Origin: Desulfurococcales archaeon
Lineage (GTDB): Archaea > Thermoproteota > Thermoprotei_A > Sulfolobales > Desulfurococcaceae
Assembly: GCA_027083045.1 (NCBI GenBank)
Contig: JALWQP010000074.1
Coordinates: forward strand, 1 to 20,322
Length of the DNA stretch: 20,322 nt
Direction: 5' to 3'
Under the pieces are notes generated by a model that was given only the letters and a program-made list of their open reading frames with translations, was not told where the DNA came from and ran no database searches. Made by a program: the position numbers and the translations under genes. This document shows, piece after piece, positions 8,489 through 17,481 of this stretch. How positions within the stretch are numbered: position 1 is the stretch's first letter; each line of letters opens with the position of its first letter.

Positions 8489-11395
8489 TTGCATCAAACA
8501 GATTTCCTAGAACATCTAAGGATGATTGAGGCTAAATGGCAGAAGAGATGGGCAGAGGACCGTGTATTCGAGCCTCGGCTCGAGGAAGGCAAGGAGAAAT
8601 ACTTCATCACGGTTCCCTACCCATACACTAATGGTCCACTACATATTGGTCATGGAAGAACCTATACCATAGGAGATATTGTGGCCAGGTATAAGAGGCT
8701 CAGAGGATATAATGTCTTGTTCCCTATGGCTTTCCATATCACGGGCACCCCGATCATAGCTATATCTGAGAGGATAAGCCGGGGCGATGAAAAGGTAATC
8801 CAGATGTATAAGCACTATGTAGGCGTATATGTCAGCGACAAGGAGAAAATAGATGAAATAGTTAAGGAGTTCAAGAATCCCCTCAAACTCGCCACTTTCT
8901 TCGCTGAGAGAATACATAGCGACTTCTCAGCATTAGGATATAGCATTGATTGGAGACGGAAATTCCACACTGGGGAACCAATATATAACGCCTTCGTCAC
9001 ATGGCAGTTCCTCAGACTAAGAGATCTAGGCCTGATAACTCAAGGAGACCACGTAGTAACATACTGCCTACTCCACAGGCAACCCGAGGGAGAAGACGAT
9101 ATCAAAGACGCCGACACTAATCCCGTCGAGATCCTCGAGTTCACTGCTATTAAGTTCGAGCTAGCAGATGAGCCAAAGACTTATCTTGTGGCCGCTACCC
9201 TTAGGCCCGAAACGATATTTGGTGCCACTAACCTGTGGGTGAACCCTAATGCCACGTATGTGGTTGTGGAGTGGAAGGATGAAAAGATAATATTATCAGA
9301 TGAAGCTCTCGTCAAGCTACGGCACCAGCACCCCGAGGACGAGATCAAGGAGCTGAGAAGGCTCAGGGGAAGAGAGCTGGTAGGTAAAGTCGTCTACTCA
9401 CCTCTCGGGACAAAGCTCTATGTACTCCCGGCCGGGTTTGTTGACCCGGATAACGCTACTGGAGCGGTCTATTCTGAACCGAGCGATGCCCCATATGACT
9501 ACGTAGCACTTATGGAGCTCAAGAAGAACAAGGAGATACTGAGAGAATACGGCCTCGACCCAGCGATAATGGATTCAATAGAGCCCATAAAGATCATTGA
9601 TGTCCCAGGAATAGAGGGTCATCATGCCGCTAAAGTTGTTGAGGAAATGGGTATAAGCAGACAGGATGACGCCAGGCTAGAGGAAGCAACGAAGAAGGTA
9701 TATAAGGAGCAATACTATCATGGCAAGATGATTGTAGAACATCCCGAGTTCCATGGAATGCCGGTTAAGGAGGCAAAGGACAAGGTAAGATCATGGCTGA
9801 TCAGGAACGGCTTTGCCTTCATATTCTATGAGCTAAACAGGAAAGCAGTATGCAGGGCTGGCGGGAAGATAATTGTTGCCAAGATAAAGGGGCAGTGGTT
9901 CATAGACTATAGTGTGCCCTGGTGGAAAGAGAGGGCGAGAAAATATCTCATAGAGATGATCAAGATACTACCAGAGAAATACAGGAAGGCTTTCCTAGAC
10001 ATAGTAGACTGGATAGAAAAGAGACCATGTGCACGTAGGAGAGGCTTAGGGACAAGACTACCGTTCGACCCGGAATGGATTATCGAGAGCCTATCGGACT
10101 CAACTATCTACATGGCGTTCTACACGATCGCACATATTATTAGGCGGGAGAACATAAAGCCTGAACAACTTAAACCAGTGTTCTTCGACTACGTCTTCCT
10201 GGGCAAGGGAGATCCTGAGAAGGTAGCTGCCGAGACGGGGATATCGAGGGAGACAATAGAGGAGATGAGGAGAGAATTCACCTACTGGTACCCGGTGGAT
10301 CAGAGGCACACGGGAATAGCGCATATAAGTAATCATCTCACATTCTTCATATTTCATCACCTTGCATTATTCCCTGAGCACCACTGGCCACGCATGATAT
10401 CATTAAACGAGATGGTGATACGTGAAGGAGTAAAGATGAGTAAGAGTAAGGGCAATGTAATACTCCTGAGAGACATAGTGACCAAGTACAGTGCCGACCT
10501 ATTCCGCCTTTATATAGCTGGAACGGCTAATCTAGACTCAATACTAGACTGGCGCGAAGCAGAAGTATCAATGACAATAGACGCGTTGAGGAGATTCTAC
10601 AACCTCTGCCTCAAAGCAGTGGAGGCCGAGCCCCTGGATAAGAGAGACAGGCTTATCGATAGATGGTTCTTCTCGAGATTTAACAAGATAATAGATGAAG
10701 CAGCAAAGCACCTCGACAAGATGGAGATCAGGGACTACGTCCAGACCATCTTCTACAAGGCCATGTCCATCATAGAGCACTACAGGGAGAGGACAAGCCA
10801 AGAAGAAGCCGTTAGAGCGGTAAGAGCAGTGCTCGACAAGTGGCTGGTAGCACTCAATCCTGTAATACCTCATCTCACCGAGGAGATAGGCGAGAAGCTC
10901 GGCTACAAACAGTACGTGTCCCTGATGAAATGGCCTGAGCCGAGCAGGGAAGAATACGACGATGTAGCTGAGCTCATCGAGGACAGTATAGTGTCCTTCA
11001 TTGATGATGTCAAGAATGTGCTTAACGTGATAAAAGAGAAGCCAACAAAGATAACCATAGTTATAGCTGATCACTGGAAGCGCGAACTAGCAAGACTCGT
11101 GGAGGAAAACAAGTCTCTGAGAGAGACAATACGGATTCTGAGGGATAAGTACGGGCTACAGGGTAGGGAGAAAGAAATTGTCGCGGCCTACAATATGCTT
11201 AAGAAAAACAAGACGCCGGGCTCATGGCGTATCGGGTTAGAAGAGGAGATGAAAGGTTACATGGAAGCAGCTAGCTATATAGCGAGGAAGATAGGGCTCG
11301 ATGTAGAGATACTGAGCGAGCAAGAGGCCAGGGCTAATGGTGTACCTAAGGCGGATAAAGCTCTTCCATTGAGGCCGGCCTTCTATATAAAGTAA
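8489..11395 (+). CDS. leuS: Leucyl-tRNA synthetase
   Basis: Attaches leucine to tRNA-Leu in the cytoplasm. The 968-residue product has the archaeal/eukaryotic LeuRS plan: HIGH box HIGH (52-55) in NGPLHIGHGRTY, the inserted CP1 editing domain at roughly 150-450 (TLRPET at 237-242, VDPDNATG, Asp337 in APYDYVAL), the CARRRGLGTRLPFDPEWIIESLSDSTIYMA stretch conserved in archaeal LeuRS, KMSKS exactly at 649-653, then a helical anticodon-binding domain and a C-terminal domain. In the editing site the archaeal VPAHAP element reads EPSDAP. The start is taken as TTG 8489 because GAGGGAG lies eight bases upstream. The first in-frame ATG, at 8522, would begin at MIEAKWQKRW and drop 11 residues with a poorer SD. 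No frameshift or truncation. Confidence 0.96.
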   Translation: MHQTDFLEHLRMIEAKWQKRWAEDRVFEPRLEEGKEKYFITVPYPYTNGPLHIGHGRTYTIGDIVARYKRLRGYNVLFPMAFHITGTPIIAISERISRGDEKVIQMYKHYVGVYVSDKEKIDEIVKEFKNPLKLATFFAERIHSDFSALGYSIDWRRKFHTGEPIYNAFVTWQFLRLRDLGLITQGDHVVTYCLLHRQPEGEDDIKDADTNPVEILEFTAIKFELADEPKTYLVAATLRPETIFGATNLWVNPNATYVVVEWKDEKIILSDEALVKLRHQHPEDEIKELRRLRGRELVGKVVYSPLGTKLYVLPAGFVDPDNATGAVYSEPSDAPYDYVALMELKKNKEILREYGLDPAIMDSIEPIKIIDVPGIEGHHAAKVVEEMGISRQDDARLEEATKKVYKEQYYHGKMIVEHPEFHGMPVKEAKDKVRSWLIRNGFAFIFYELNRKAVCRAGGKIIVAKIKGQWFIDYSVPWWKERARKYLIEMIKILPEKYRKAFLDIVDWIEKRPCARRRGLGTRLPFDPEWIIESLSDSTIYMAFYTIAHIIRRENIKPEQLKPVFFDYVFLGKGDPEKVAAETGISRETIEEMRREFTYWYPVDQRHTGIAHISNHLTFFIFHHLALFPEHHWPRMISLNEMVIREGVKMSKSKGNVILLRDIVTKYSADLFRLYIAGTANLDSILDWREAEVSMTIDALRRFYNLCLKAVEAEPLDKRDRLIDRWFFSRFNKIIDEAAKHLDKMEIRDYVQTIFYKAMSIIEHYRERTSQEEAVRAVRAVLDKWLVALNPVIPHLTEEIGEKLGYKQYVSLMKWPEPSREEYDDVAELIEDSIVSFIDDVKNVLNVIKEKPTKITIVIADHWKRELARLVEENKSLRETIRILRDKYGLQGREKEIVAAYNMLKKNKTPGSWRIGLEEEMKGYMEAASYIARKIGLDVEILSEQEARANGVPKADKALPLRPAFYIK

Positions 11396-11522
11396 CATAT
11401 TTTGTTAAAGAATTTTATACAGATTCACTGATTATTTATCCCATTTCTTTCCCACATCACAGAATTTAATATCTCCTTAAAAATTATAGATACATGAACA
11501 GTAGCTAGGAGGCTGAGCGGAA
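11396..11522 (+). promoter_or_regulatory. leuS terminator-like T tracts and permease promoter/SD
   Basis: ATATTTTG and AATTTTATA just after the leuS stop and the T-rich run near 11431-11450 are plausible archaeal termination signals. Further on, AGAATTTAATATC (11461-11473) and CCTTAAAAATT (11475-11485) are TATA-like. AGGAGG at 11507-11512 is a strong SD ten bases before the permease ATG. No RNA gene seen. Confidence 0.4.
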
Positions 11523-12752
11523 ATGATAAGGATGATCAGGCTACGCCGGCTACTGGTGAGAAGAGCAGACATACTGACTTTTGTCGTAGGATTCGCGATT
11601 GGAGCAGGCATACTGGGACTACCAGTAAAGTTCGGTACAAGTGGAGCAGGCTTCCTGCCTAGCGTAGCCATGCTTATACTGGCGCTGATATTCCAGATAA
11701 TAACAGCTGTATACGTTGTAGAGGGACTAGACGTTCTCGGCCCCTCAGAGTATCCCAAGCTCATGGAGAAAGGGCTCGGGAAATGGGCGGCAATAACGGC
11801 CTATATAACCATAGCAATAGACCTCATAGGAGCAATGACTGCATACATAATATTCGGCGGGGAAGCAATCTATACTCTCAGCCATGCATGGATAGCTGTA
11901 TGGCTCGGCATGATAATTTACTGGATAATAGGTGTAGCGATCACTATAGGTGGAGCGAAAATAATAGCTAGAGCGGAAGAAACAATGGTCGCGATGATAA
12001 TCCTACTATTATTCATAAACGTGTTTCTATGTCTATCAACACCCTACGTAAACATAAACAACCTGCTCTGGGGAGACTGGAGCAAGATGTTTAGCGTCTT
12101 CGGCATAGTATTGTTCGCCTACGCAATACATTCGGCCATACCAACGGCCTACAGGACTTTCGGAATGGACGAGCGCTACGATAGGCTTCTATCCCTCGGC
12201 CTAACGATATCGGCGGTGGTCTATATTGTATGGTCGGCGGCATACATGTCAATACTAACACCACAAGATTATACGAGGACATTTGTCGGCGCACTAACAG
12301 GGAGACTACACCATGGCCTTTACGGATTACCAGCACCAATAGCTGTTGCTGAGCTAGGCAAACTCAAGGTAGCAGCACTACTAGGCTATATCTTCGGATT
12401 CTTCACAACACTGACAAGCTTCATCGCGGCAGCGCATGCGTTGACACAGATAAATCTCGAACTAACAAAAGCTGGGTCGAGGCGTAATATGAATTTAATA
12501 TTGCTACTAACTTGTATCATACCATTAATTCTCGCACTTCTTAGGCTGGGAAGCTTCATACAGTGGCTGAACTTTGCTGGAGCGATAGGCGCTGGAATAT
12601 TCACGGGGATACTACCATGTCTACTGGCGCTGAAATTCAGGATAAAGAAGCCGGAGGGATTCAAGCCGCTTATGCCGGGAGGAATACCAGTCGTGATCAT
12701 TACTCTGCTGTTCTACGCCTACGGTATAGCCTGGTTCCTCATCCACGGCTAA
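11523..12752 (+). CDS. Amino acid permease (AAAP/HAAAP, LeuT-fold)
   Basis: A 409-residue polytopic membrane protein with about eleven hydrophobic helices. The first helix carries IGAGILGLP (residues 26-34), the substrate- and ion-binding unwound segment typical of the aromatic/neutral amino acid permeases of the AAAP and HAAAP families. AYAIHSAIPTAYR in the middle fits the sixth helix of this fold. It probably imports amino acids driven by H+ or Na+, which suits an organism with an extracellular protease and a peptide-fermenting lifestyle; the substrate cannot be named. The N-terminus is basic (RMIRLRRLLVRR), as expected for a cytoplasmic end. AGGAGG is ten bases upstream of ATG 11523; ATG 11532 is an alternative three codons in. 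The TAA stop shares bases with the TAG stop of the converging Trx-CcdA gene. Confidence 0.87.
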   Translation: MIRMIRLRRLLVRRADILTFVVGFAIGAGILGLPVKFGTSGAGFLPSVAMLILALIFQIITAVYVVEGLDVLGPSEYPKLMEKGLGKWAAITAYITIAIDLIGAMTAYIIFGGEAIYTLSHAWIAVWLGMIIYWIIGVAITIGGAKIIARAEETMVAMIILLLFINVFLCLSTPYVNINNLLWGDWSKMFSVFGIVLFAYAIHSAIPTAYRTFGMDERYDRLLSLGLTISAVVYIVWSAAYMSILTPQDYTRTFVGALTGRLHHGLYGLPAPIAVAELGKLKVAALLGYIFGFFTTLTSFIAAAHALTQINLELTKAGSRRNMNLILLLTCIIPLILALLRLGSFIQWLNFAGAIGAGIFTGILPCLLALKFRIKKPEGFKPLMPGGIPVVIITLLFYAYGIAWFLIHG

Positions 12753-13966
12753 AGGAGGCTCGCACCAATCATAATGATTATGAGGCTAGTGATAATCTGT
12801 ATTGACCGGAGAAGTCTTGCCGGGACTTTTTCCATTAATCCTCTCCTGCCCAGGATACCTAGAACAACATACATAATGATCAGTGGGAGTGAAAATATCG
12901 CTACATAAATTGGTAAAAGAAGATATGCTAGCCTAGGCATACTTGTCTTCAGTACAGCTATAAAGGCCACGAGAGGCCCGCTCGTACATGGGAGGAGGAC
13001 AGACACGCTTATCAGCGAGAGTACGAGAGCCATAACGTATGGATTACCCATAGCCTTGCCGAGGCCCGATATTTTGCCGCAGACCCTGCACTTATACTCC
13101 TCACCGCCTCTTACAACGTCAAATATATTGTATGCGCCGAGAATAATCGCGAGCAGGCCAAGTATTTTCTGCGGAATATACATTGAAAGATAGAATAGGC
13201 CAAGACCAATGACCAGATAGCCGGCATACACAACAGCAATGAATAGGAGGCCCGGTCCAAGCACCCTCTTCTTCATCGAGAGCTCTCCAAGGAGGAACAA
13301 GCCATAGATGGTCAATGTACATGGATTGACACTGTCAAGGAGTGCGAGGAAAACCATCAGACCCAGTAGCTCGGGCAAACCTATAGTAGCGGCCCTGCTA
13401 GCTGCTCCGGTGGGCGACCATACTATCGACGCGTTGCTAGACGAAATAGTCGCTGGGCATACGGTAGGTGTTCCTAATGGATGATATGGGGCATAGTATG
13501 ATACAAAGCCGTGCTGACCCAGCCTCGAAGCATTGATATAGCCTATAATCATTCCGCCAGTGTATACCGGTATCTTGTTCGAAGGATTCGTGTGTAAGAG
13601 GCTATCGAAGAAGGTCTTGTTCTCGTATTCGCCGATAACTATGGCGGAAGCTGTGTCGTTATATACGACGATGATGAACGGTACACCCAGGACGAGACCC
13701 GTATTGGAGAAGTCCTCGAGTTTCCTGAAGCAAGGATTATTCATTGTTTCCGGTAGAATGTTGCAAAAAACAACGTGTTCCTCACCATATGTCTTGGACA
13801 GGAATTCATGCATAGCTATGCAGTGCGGGCAGGTATTCTCGCCATAGATATAGAAGTAGTAGAGCGGTGTACTTGATGCTCCAGAGGCTAGTATTATTGT
13901 AGAGATAAGAACTGCGAGTAGGGTAAGTGGGATAAATAGTCTTATTTTTCTCGGCCCTGTCTTCAA
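12749..13966 (-). CDS. Exported thioredoxin domain fused to CcdA/DsbD-type membrane electron carrier
   Basis: A 405-residue thiol-disulfide relay. Residues 10-30 form a signal anchor. A thioredoxin-fold domain follows (redox motif CPHC at Cys46-Cys49, cis-proline GVPF around Pro96), placing it outside the membrane. From about 197 six or so transmembrane helices form a CcdA-like unit with the two paired cysteines in DSVNPCTLTIYG (Cys216) and LLPCTSGP (Cys327), the residues that pass electrons across the membrane in CcdA and DsbD. A loop carries an extra CRVC pair (293-296). In known systems cytoplasmic thioredoxin reduces the membrane cysteines, which reduce the outer domain. The order here is outer domain first, then membrane unit. 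TTG 13966 is preceded by GGTGA eight bases away and follows the NuoH-like stop by 15 bases, so it is the last gene of the hydrogenase operon. The partner is unknown: protein disulfides, haem proteins or polysulfide are possible. Confidence 0.9.
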   Translation of the reverse strand: MKTGPRKIRLFIPLTLLAVLISTIILASGASSTPLYYFYIYGENTCPHCIAMHEFLSKTYGEEHVVFCNILPETMNNPCFRKLEDFSNTGLVLGVPFIIVVYNDTASAIVIGEYENKTFFDSLLHTNPSNKIPVYTGGMIIGYINASRLGQHGFVSYYAPYHPLGTPTVCPATISSSNASIVWSPTGAASRAATIGLPELLGLMVFLALLDSVNPCTLTIYGLFLLGELSMKKRVLGPGLLFIAVVYAGYLVIGLGLFYLSMYIPQKILGLLAIILGAYNIFDVVRGGEEYKCRVCGKISGLGKAMGNPYVMALVLSLISVSVLLPCTSGPLVAFIAVLKTSMPRLAYLLLPIYVAIFSLPLIIMYVVLGILGRRGLMEKVPARLLRSIQIITSLIIIMIGASLL

Positions 13967-13981
13967 GCATTGTTCACCGGT

Positions 13982-14971
13982 CTAGCCGTAGAGATAGATC
14001 ATGGCCAGTAATAATGCCACTATTGCAGGTATTAGCGCGTACTTGAATATAGTGTTGAGTGCTTGCTCTATCCTATATCTACCAAAAGCATTCTTGATAA
14101 TAGTGGCCGCCGTTACTACCGCCATATATTTTATGATCAACAGTACTATCCCCGGAACGCTGAGATGAGGGAATGGATATGGGCCTCCAAGGATTAGGTA
14201 CGTTATAGCTATCGCTGTTACGGCGATGTCCATGTCGTGCATAAGGCTTGCAAGTCCTAGTAGAGGGCCGGAGAACTCTGTCTCATAACCAGCAATTATT
14301 TCCTGCTCGGCCTCAGGAATGTTGAATGGCTGGAACATCGCCTTTGCCTGTAGCACGACTATTGCTGCTATTAGGCTAAGAACCATGACCGGTAATAATA
14401 CTGGGTTGGCCCAGCAATATATCGCGTTCTTACTCGCTTCAAGCACACTGTAGGGGATCCCCGTCCTCGCGGAGGCGAGCGCTACCGGGGCTAAGAGGGC
14501 TGCGAAGAAGCTCGGCTCTATCAACGTTATAAATGTTAACAGCCTCGACACACCAGTGCTCGTGTATGGGCCTGGCATTGACAGACTCATTATGAGCATA
14601 CTCAGTGGGACCCAGAGGCTCACAAGATATATAAATACCAGGAAGTCGTAGGAGCCGGTCACATGGTATGGGCTCAGCGGAAACAATAGTAGACTGACGA
14701 CTAGAGCGGATATTCCCAGTAAGCCGAAGAACTGCGCGAGGCTCGGCAAGCTATACTTGTTCACAGCCATCTCCTTAACATGTATTAGCTTCCATAGATC
14801 CATGAGGGGCTGCAGCAAGCCTGCTGGCCCAACATAAGTCGGGCCCATACGGTTCTGCAGTCTCCCGCTGAGCTTACGGTAATACCACTGTGTAAACAGC
14901 GATAGGCTTATCAAGAACAATATGCCTGGGAACACGAGTATGCTTACTGCGAGCATTATCCACTCGATCAT
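13982..14971 (-). CDS. mbhM: NuoH/MbhM-like membrane subunit of the hydrogenase complex
   Basis: This subunit joins the hydrophilic hydrogenase arm to the membrane, the place held by NuoH (ND1) in complex I. The 329-residue product has about eight membrane helices. It carries RLQNRMGPTYVGP (37-49) and the cytoplasmic loop FNIPEAEQEIIAGYETEFSG (216-235), whose acidic residues are the best-known signature of NuoH/EchB/MbhM proteins. The frame is open upstream to 15040, but the ATG at 14971 gives the canonical short N-terminus and has GGTGAT four bases before it; that same GGTGA contains the stop codon of the preceding gene. Function in H2-linked ion pumping is inferred from the family and the neighbours. 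Confidence 0.94.
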   Translation of the reverse strand: MIEWIMLAVSILVFPGILFLISLSLFTQWYYRKLSGRLQNRMGPTYVGPAGLLQPLMDLWKLIHVKEMAVNKYSLPSLAQFFGLLGISALVVSLLLFPLSPYHVTGSYDFLVFIYLVSLWVPLSMLIMSLSMPGPYTSTGVSRLLTFITLIEPSFFAALLAPVALASARTGIPYSVLEASKNAIYCWANPVLLPVMVLSLIAAIVVLQAKAMFQPFNIPEAEQEIIAGYETEFSGPLLGLASLMHDMDIAVTAIAITYLILGGPYPFPHLSVPGIVLLIIKYMAVVTAATIIKNAFGRYRIEQALNTIFKYALIPAIVALLLAMIYLYG

Positions 14972-14976
14972 GGCTA

Positions 14977-15333
14977 TCACCATTTCAACAAATATATTAT
15001 CCCGACTATGATCGCTATAATGAGGAGCAAGCCATACCATCCCGCCATAAAGTCGACCCAGTCCTGTAGATTACCGGTGTGGACCTTGTCTCTCAACTGC
15101 TTGTATAATCCGTAGGCAAACTTCTTCAGGAACCCCCAATAGAGATTGGCGGGACTCGGGCTTGGCTTGTTGACAATACTCTCCGGTTCACCGGAAAGGT
15201 AGACATCCGTCCTTCTGACACGATTGTTTCTAACGACAAGATATATGACTGCAAGCACTCCGAAAACTACCCACATGAGTAGGCTCAAGACCAGAGCAAC
15301 TGTACCGGGATCACCCACTATTAGCCCATACAT
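14977..15333 (-). CDS. mbhI: MbhI-like small membrane linker subunit
   Basis: A 118-residue protein with one transmembrane helix near each end (about 12-34 and 97-116) and a hydrophilic middle containing LSGEPES, YWGFLKKFAYGLYKQL and HTGNLQDWVDFM. Position between the MrpD-like and NuoH-like genes, size and two-helix plan match MbhI of Pyrococcus, which tethers the antiporter module to the hydrogenase arm with a lateral helix. The ATG has a near-perfect SD, GGAGGTGAT, in which TGA is the stop codon of the preceding gene. Identification rests mainly on context and topology, partly on the conserved middle. Confidence 0.78.
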   Translation of the reverse strand: MYGLIVGDPGTVALVLSLLMWVVFGVLAVIYLVVRNNRVRRTDVYLSGEPESIVNKPSPSPANLYWGFLKKFAYGLYKQLRDKVHTGNLQDWVDFMAGWYGLLLIIAIIVGIIYLLKW

Positions 15334-15339
15334 GGATTA

Positions 15340-16947
15340 TCACCTCCCAAGCAATGCGTGGAAAGCCCTTACGAAGGCCTCCTGGTACTCCCTCACACCG
15401 GGGCCTATGAGAGAAGAGTTGGCCACATGTACAAGGCCCTGGCTGATCCACGGGTAGAGGACTCCGAGTAGTATTAGGCCGACAGCCATCAGTGCCAGCA
15501 TGTAGTGGATGCCGTGGAGCCTTATCACACGGTGCTCCCTTGTTGGTGTAGCGAATACTACACTGTACATCGCCTTAGCATATCCCAGGACACTAATGGC
15601 GGATACAACGATCACCGCCAGGGCTGGAATTAGCATGCCAGCATCCATGAAGGCCTGGTAAAGCATAAGCTTGCTGAAGAACCCTCCAAGAGGCAGAAGA
15701 CCCATCAGGCTCAGGAAACCAATTATGAAGGAGGCACTGACCAGCGGGTACTTCCTGCCAACACCGGCTAGTCCATCGAGATCCCTCGTCTCCGCACTAT
15801 CGATAAATACTCCGCTCGACATGAAGAGCAGTGCCTTGCCCAGCCCGTGGGTTAGCACGTGATATGTCATCGCGGCAAGACCCAGAGCCACGGCCGCCTG
15901 TGGCACACCGCTCATACCTATGGCTAGAGCCATGTATAAGAGCCCCGTATGGCTTACAGTGCTGTATGCAAGTAGTCTCTTCAGGTCTTTCTGCGCCCTC
16001 ATCATTATAGCTCCTATGAAGGCTCCCGCGAACCCCATAATGAATAATGCTGTAAGTACTGCGTCGCGATAGTATGGTGCTATCGTGCTGGCCGGCCCGA
16101 ATATCGTGTACATGAACCTGGCAACAGCATAAACACCGATATTAACAACAAGCCCTGAAAGAGCTGCGGAGACTGGTGTGGGGGCCTCCGGATGCGCGTC
16201 GGGTAGCCAGAAGTGGTTGGGGAACAATGCTGACTTGTATGTAAACACCCATAAGGCGAGGCTAACGGCTAGGAGGGTTGCAACTCCTATGCTGGCAATG
16301 AGGTCTGGTCTCTGATAATATATTTCGGTGTTCAATAGTGATAGCTGGCCCATGTTCAGTGTGCCATATACGCCGTAGATGATAACTAGGCCGATGAAGT
16401 ATAGTGTGGTAGCAGTTGCTCCGATGATACCATATTTTATTGCGGCCTCTATAGCTTCTCCCCTGTTCTTATGGTATGCCACAAGCGCGTAGGCAGATAT
16501 GCCTAGAACCTCTATCATCACGAACAAGTTGAAGGCGTCACCAGTGTATAGGCAACCCAGCATTCCCGCTTCTAGACCTATTAATAGTATGTAGTACCAC
16601 TCTGGCTCGTCGAAGTGCCTATTATACCACAGGCTATAGATTGTTATTAGAACCATTACCCATGCGGTGAAAACAGCTATTACGGCATTGAATGGGTCAA
16701 CCTCATAGCTTATGCCTATTGGGGGTGGCCAGCCACCGAAACCGTAGACTATATCCTTACCTGTGCCCCATACCACCGTGAAAATATAAGTAGACATGAC
16801 CGCAGCTACGACGCTTGCTATGAGCGCCCATATACCTGGGAACTTCTTCTCGCCGAAAACCTTGGCTAGCAATGGAAGCGTGAAAGCGAATACTGCTAGT
16901 AGAGGTACGACCGCGCCCGTTATGAGCTCAGGGATGTTCCACGCCAT
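15340..16947 (-). CDS. mbhH: MrpD/NuoN-type ion-translocating subunit (MbhH-like)
   Basis: A 535-residue antiporter-like subunit with about 14 membrane helices, of the family shared by MrpA/D and NuoL/M/N. Charged residues expected along the ion path are visible: Glu146 in FNLFVMIEVLGISAYALVAY, Lys238 in YKSALFPNHFWLPDAHPEAP (with His245 and His252), Lys323 and His333 in KDLKRLLAYSTVSHTG, and His367 and Lys371 in THGLGKALLF. In Pyrococcus Mbh the homologue is thought to pump H+ coupled to H2 evolution while other Mrp-like subunits exchange it for Na+. ATG 16947 is preceded by GGGTGAG with five bases' spacing and follows the MrpE-like gene by 20 bases. Nothing is truncated. Confidence 0.95.
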   Translation of the reverse strand: MAWNIPELITGAVVPLLAVFAFTLPLLAKVFGEKKFPGIWALIASVVAAVMSTYIFTVVWGTGKDIVYGFGGWPPPIGISYEVDPFNAVIAVFTAWVMVLITIYSLWYNRHFDEPEWYYILLIGLEAGMLGCLYTGDAFNLFVMIEVLGISAYALVAYHKNRGEAIEAAIKYGIIGATATTLYFIGLVIIYGVYGTLNMGQLSLLNTEIYYQRPDLIASIGVATLLAVSLALWVFTYKSALFPNHFWLPDAHPEAPTPVSAALSGLVVNIGVYAVARFMYTIFGPASTIAPYYRDAVLTALFIMGFAGAFIGAIMMRAQKDLKRLLAYSTVSHTGLLYMALAIGMSGVPQAAVALGLAAMTYHVLTHGLGKALLFMSSGVFIDSAETRDLDGLAGVGRKYPLVSASFIIGFLSLMGLLPLGGFFSKLMLYQAFMDAGMLIPALAVIVVSAISVLGYAKAMYSVVFATPTREHRVIRLHGIHYMLALMAVGLILLGVLYPWISQGLVHVANSSLIGPGVREYQEAFVRAFHALLGR

Positions 16948-16967
16948 AAATACTCACCCCGTCATGT

Positions 16968-17474
16968 TCAATCGAATACCTTCTTCGCGTATTGTTCGAA
17001 AGCGAGAGAGATCTTCTTTCTAGCCTCATACGGATCGGTCGTCTCAACATTGATCCAGTGAACGTAAAACGTTTTCTTTTCAGGCTTAATGTCTACGACC
17101 ACTGTTCCCGGAGTATTGGTTATTGAGTTGGCCACGGCGGTGACCGCATAATCAGTCTCAACATCGTATGGTACCCTAACTATTCCGGGCCTCACAGGCA
17201 TTTTGGGATGTAGTATTCTATACATGACGTCTAAGTGGCTCTTGACTTCTGCGACGAAGAAATAATATAGTGCATATGCGATCAGATAAGCCCATCGAGC
17301 AGGGTTAAACACCTTGGATGGATTCTCAACCGTTACTGTTGCAAATAATCCCCCTACAACAAGGCTTACAGCTAGCCCAGTAACTATGTCATATGGCGTT
17401 ACACTGCCCGTGAACACTATATATGCTATGAACGCGAGCACTGTTACGACAAACCAGCTCAGCGGCTTATTCAT
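16968..17474 (-). CDS. mbhA: MrpE-like subunit (MbhA-like)
   Basis: A 168-residue protein with two or three N-terminal membrane helices and a soluble C-terminal part containing NSITNTPGTVVVDIKPEKKTFYVHWINV, the characteristic MrpE/MnhE sequence. It is a structural subunit of the Na+/H+ antiporter-like module. In the Pyrococcus mbh operon its homologue is the first gene; here it lies between the MrpC- and MrpD-like genes, which is the order used in bacterial mrp operons only in part (C-D-E). The ATG is six bases after GGTGAT, whose TGA is the stop of the preceding gene. Confidence 0.94.
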   Translation of the reverse strand: MNKPLSWFVVTVLAFIAYIVFTGSVTPYDIVTGLAVSLVVGGLFATVTVENPSKVFNPARWAYLIAYALYYFFVAEVKSHLDVMYRILHPKMPVRPGIVRVPYDVETDYAVTAVANSITNTPGTVVVDIKPEKKTFYVHWINVETTDPYEARKKISLAFEQYAKKVFD

Positions 17475-17481
17475 AATATGA

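Noticed and set aside
10568..11074. 168-codon frame antisense to leuS, and similar frames antisense to the dehydrogenase and protease genes
   Set aside because: They lie opposite strongly conserved coding sequence and show no recognisable domain or SD, as expected of antisense shadows.
14972..15040. N-terminal extension of the NuoH-like gene to 15040
   Set aside because: It would overlap the MbhI-like gene by 64 bases and add non-homologous residues; ATG 14971 has a clear SD and gives the canonical N-terminus.
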